A stretch of DNA of 22,575 nucleotides from a virus. Positions 20,828 through 22,575 of this stretch are shown in pieces. Numbering within the stretch: the stretch's first letter is position 1; every line of letters starts with the position of its first letter. Both the position numbers and the translations under genes were made by a program. The notes beneath the pieces were generated by a model. The model did not search any database and was not told the DNA's origin. It saw nothing but the letters and a program-made list of their open reading frames with translations. The stretch is taken from IMG/VR virus record IMGVR_UViG_3300040801_003929, positions 1 to 22,575 of that record. One strand, given 5' to 3'.

Positions 20828-20850
20828 CAAGGCGACAGGGCGGAAGGCCA

Positions 20851-21339
20851 TTAAGTAGTTTTTAGAGGATGATTGTGAAAACGAGAATTGAGATTACGCA
20901 TAACAGAAAGGAGTCGAGTTCGTTCTTCAACGACCTCGTCAGGAAGTCGCTTGCTTCCGATGTTTCTGTATGTTTTACGGATTTCAATAAACGTCAGGCA
21001 CTGCTCTCTTTTGATAACCAAGTACGGAAGTATTTTGAGAAGAATATAATCAAGGAGAGCACCGGAGGCGTCCCATGTGTAAGTGGGGCGTTCGTAAGCT
21101 CGTTTACTGGTGTAACGATATTGTCTTTGCTGAGCGCCACCAAAAAGGTCCTTCAGCCAGTCGATAAGACATTTATCACAGCAGTTGACGGTAAGCTTAC
21201 AATGCCACTGGGTGCCGTTTCCATATCGTCCCTGTTTAACACAGCCAAAGTAAAAGCAACCCTCGCCATCAATAATGCCGGCGAGATATGCAAGTTGCTC
21301 AGGGGTTTGATCGGTAGAAAATTTAACGATTTTTGCCAT
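20851..21339 (-). CDS. LAGLIDADG homing endonuclease, antisense within the intron
   Basis: A 162-residue minus-strand protein. ATG 21339 is chosen because GAGGTG lies three bases upstream; GTG 21345 is in frame but overlaps that site. LAYLAGIIDGEG at residues 16-27 is the LAGLIDADG helix with its catalytic acidic residue. The C-terminal part has LKILPYLVIKREQ (101-113), typical of single-motif members, which act as homodimers. It would cut intron-less capsid genes at the insertion site and so copy the intron. It lies wholly inside the intron but faces against the capsid gene, so it cannot be made from the capsid transcript and needs its own promoter. No strong one is visible upstream. Confidence 0.9.
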   Translation of the reverse strand: MAKIVKFSTDQTPEQLAYLAGIIDGEGCFYFGCVKQGRYGNGTQWHCKLTVNCCDKCLIDWLKDLFGGAQQRQYRYTSKRAYERPTYTWDASGALLDYILLKILPYLVIKREQCLTFIEIRKTYRNIGSKRLPDEVVEERTRLLSVMRNLNSRFHNHPLKTT

Positions 21340-21531
21340 GGTCACCTCGTTTATGATACAGCAATGATAAACGAAAAGCTATTTAATCGCCACCGTGAAC
21401 GACTAAGTGTGTTGGCCCCGTAAGGGGATGCGATAGTCTGACCCCCTGAGGAAACCAGGGGAGGAAAGGCCGAAGCGCCTTTCCCGCCATTGAAATATGG
21501 TCAGTACCCGAGAGGGGAAAGTAACAGTTAG

Positions 21532-22170
21532 GTGCTTAACGAAGCAGCTCAAAGACTCGGGGTTTCTCTTCGTCAGACAGAAGATGAACTGACACGCAAC
21601 ATGCTTGCGTCTACAGCTTCGTTTATTAACTGTACCAACGGGACAAACGGGGACAACCCGACAGAGATTGCGCGCGGCGATGTTGATGAGGTTATTAAAA
21701 CTCTCGCTGGCAACAATGCTTATACAATCTCTGACAGCATCGAAGGGGACGACAAGTTCGGAACCGCGCCAGTGCGTGATGCATACTTTGCTATGGCTAG
21801 CACTGATCTTATTGGCGATTTGGAAAGAGTCACCGGCTTCATCGCTAAGGCACAATATCCCAACCAAGATAAGACTCTGCGTCCCGAATGGGGTTCGATC
21901 TCCAATATCCGCTTTTTGCTTTCCAGCATTGGAAGCGTAACAGCTAACGATTCGTTGAACGGCAATGACGTTTACAACATTTTCGTAGCGGGTATGGAAG
22001 CCTACGCCTGTATTGAACAGGATGGATACTCAGCGCAATTTATCTACCGACCGCCGATCTATGACGGGCCTTTGGCTTTGAACGCTTCGGTAGGATACAA
22101 ATTCGCTGAAGTGCCAAGAATCACTAACGATGCTTGGGTAATTAATCTTAGAGCAACATTGAGCGTATAA
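21532..22170 (+). CDS. major capsid protein, exon 2 (N4-gp56 family)
   Basis: Codons 105-316 of the capsid gene. It opens VLNEAAQRLGVSLRQTEDEL and continues TRNMLASTASFINCTNGTNG, GNNAYTISDSIEGDDKFGTA, SNIRFLLSSIGS and FVAGMEAYACIEQDGYSAQF, all typical of the N4-gp56 capsid family. On its own the frame could start with GTG 21532, but there is no ribosome site there and the first residue is the exact continuation of exon 1. The sequence before it is intron core. The next gene follows after a perfect AAGGAGG. Confidence 0.9.
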   Translation: MLNEAAQRLGVSLRQTEDELTRNMLASTASFINCTNGTNGDNPTEIARGDVDEVIKTLAGNNAYTISDSIEGDDKFGTAPVRDAYFAMASTDLIGDLERVTGFIAKAQYPNQDKTLRPEWGSISNIRFLLSSIGSVTANDSLNGNDVYNIFVAGMEAYACIEQDGYSAQFIYRPPIYDGPLALNASVGYKFAEVPRITNDAWVINLRATLSV

Positions 22171-22182
22171 GGAGGTTATAAT

Positions 22183-22575
22183 ATGGGTTCTTTAGATCTA
22201 GTAGCCTCCGGGAATTTTACTTCCGACGGCTCAACAAAAGATATCGCTTTGCGATCCGATTTCGACTTCTTTGAAGTTGAAAACCATACACAAGCGGCAA
22301 CAACGCAATCTACCGGAAGGGGAATTATTTTCCAATGGAGACGCGGTTACGCCGATGATAGCGCCTTGATGTTCACTAAACAAAACTCAAGCAACGCGCT
22401 TGATCTTGAGGTGATCACATCCGGCGGCTTCACTCGCATTGATCAAGGAAATCAAACCCTCGGCGCTGAACAAACCGGAACGGCTATTACAGCTGCCAAC
22501 CCGGCTGTTGTTACACTGAATAGCCACGGGTACTCTGTTGGTGATCGAGTTCGTATCTACGGAACTACCGGGATG
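22183..22575 (+). CDS. virion structural protein, N-terminal part (cut by window edge)
   Basis: ATG 22183 lies seven bases after a perfect AAGGAGG; 131 codons are visible with no stop. The start MGSLDLVASGNFTSDGSTKD and the beta-rich, low-charge composition (FDFFEVENHTQAATTQSTGR, GGFTRIDQGNQ) suit a virion surface or head-tail protein. The last visible stretch, PAVVTLNSHGYSVGDRVRIY then GTTGM, resembles a repeat seen in phage tail and decoration proteins, sometimes labelled as an E1-FCCH-like fold. Its position after the capsid gene suggests a decoration or head-completion protein. The ending lies outside the window. Confidence 0.7.
   Translation, partial: MGSLDLVASGNFTSDGSTKDIALRSDFDFFEVENHTQAATTQSTGRGIIFQWRRGYADDSALMFTKQNSSNALDLEVITSGGFTRIDQGNQTLGAEQTGTAITAANPAVVTLNSHGYSVGDRVRIYGTTGM

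Larger units (their letters stand above)
20755..21531 (+). mobile_element. 777-nt group I intron in the major capsid gene
   Basis: Exon end AGACCCU (20748-20754) pairs fully with the guide GGGGUCU (20767-20773), with the U·G wobble at the cut: helix P1. AGCAU (20762-20766), directly beside it, pairs with GUGCU, the first bases of exon 2 (21532-21536): P10. The intron ends in G (21531). Core pieces: P3 GCCAA (20826-20830)/TTGGC (21412-21416), P4 GGCG (20839-20842)/CGCC (21388-21391), P7 GACTA (21401-21405)/TAGTC (21434-21438), P8 CCC-GTAA-GGG near 21417-21426, P9-type stems CCCCTG/CAGGGG (21443-21461) and GGAAAGGC/GCCTTTCC (21463-21484). GTGAACGACTA and GATAGTC are the usual R and S core elements. 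An endonuclease gene fills a loop between the P4 strands. Confidence 0.9.

Noticed and set aside
20869-21423. A 184-codon plus-strand open frame inside the intron
   Set aside because: It is the opposite strand of the LAGLIDADG gene, has no protein-like motifs, and the core intron helices run through its end.
20443-22170. Capsid gene as a pseudogene broken by insertion or as two separate genes
   Set aside because: The P1, P10, P3, P4 and P7 pairings and the exact in-frame junction favour a splicing group I intron; exon 2 has no ribosome site of its own.
1-22575. CRISPR array, insertion sequence or integrase
   Set aside because: No regularly spaced direct repeats, no transposase and no recombinase motifs were seen on either strand.

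Overview
This window is a block of a tailed double-stranded DNA phage or prophage. It carries a Bet/RecT-type annealing protein with a YqaJ-type exonuclease, a Cro-like repressor, a replication cassette (winged-helix initiators, a DnaC-like helicase loader, a RusA-like resolvase), a ParB-fused DNA methyltransferase, small and large terminase, a P22-type portal, a scaffold and an N4-gp56-type major capsid protein. The host looks Gram-negative, because there is a small lipoprotein with a lipobox. One gene encodes a U-box (eukaryotic E3 ubiquitin-ligase fold) protein, which suggests that the host lives inside eukaryotic cells, for example an environmental chlamydia or a Legionella-like bacterium. 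That host assignment is inference. No integrase, CRISPR array, rRNA gene or intact tRNA gene is visible.

Layout. (1) 1-359 holds the end of one gene and a small membrane protein gene on the plus strand. (2) 360-2692 is a minus-strand recombination operon whose genes overlap by a few bases. (3) 2693-2778 is a divergent control region with a 14-base-arm dyad, followed by a Cro-like gene. (4) 3066-4914 is a plus-strand accessory operon with the U-box gene in the middle. (5) 5143-7139 is the replication cassette; its initiator and helicase-loader genes overlap by 136 bases. (6) 7194-8570 is a run of very small genes (basic peptides, a 28-residue membrane peptide, a lipoprotein). (7) 8571-8921 is mostly non-coding, with two near-identical hairpins followed by a consensus promoter. 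(8) 8922-14514 holds the methyltransferase, terminases, portal and two small genes, ending at a strong terminator. (9) 14591-19532 is an accessory block on both strands between portal and scaffold. It contains two ParB-like paralogues, a DUF6321-type protein, a tRNA-like RNA fold and a SpoVG-like protein. (10) 19555-22575 is the capsid operon, with a promoter and structured leader, scaffold, capsid protein and the start of a further structural gene.

The two most striking items are these. First, the major capsid gene is split by a 777-nt group I intron whose splice sites can be placed to the base by P1 and P10 pairings. The intron carries a LAGLIDADG homing endonuclease gene on the strand opposite to the capsid gene. 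Second, the phage encodes a membrane-associated U-box protein inside a three-gene cassette of otherwise unrecognised genes.
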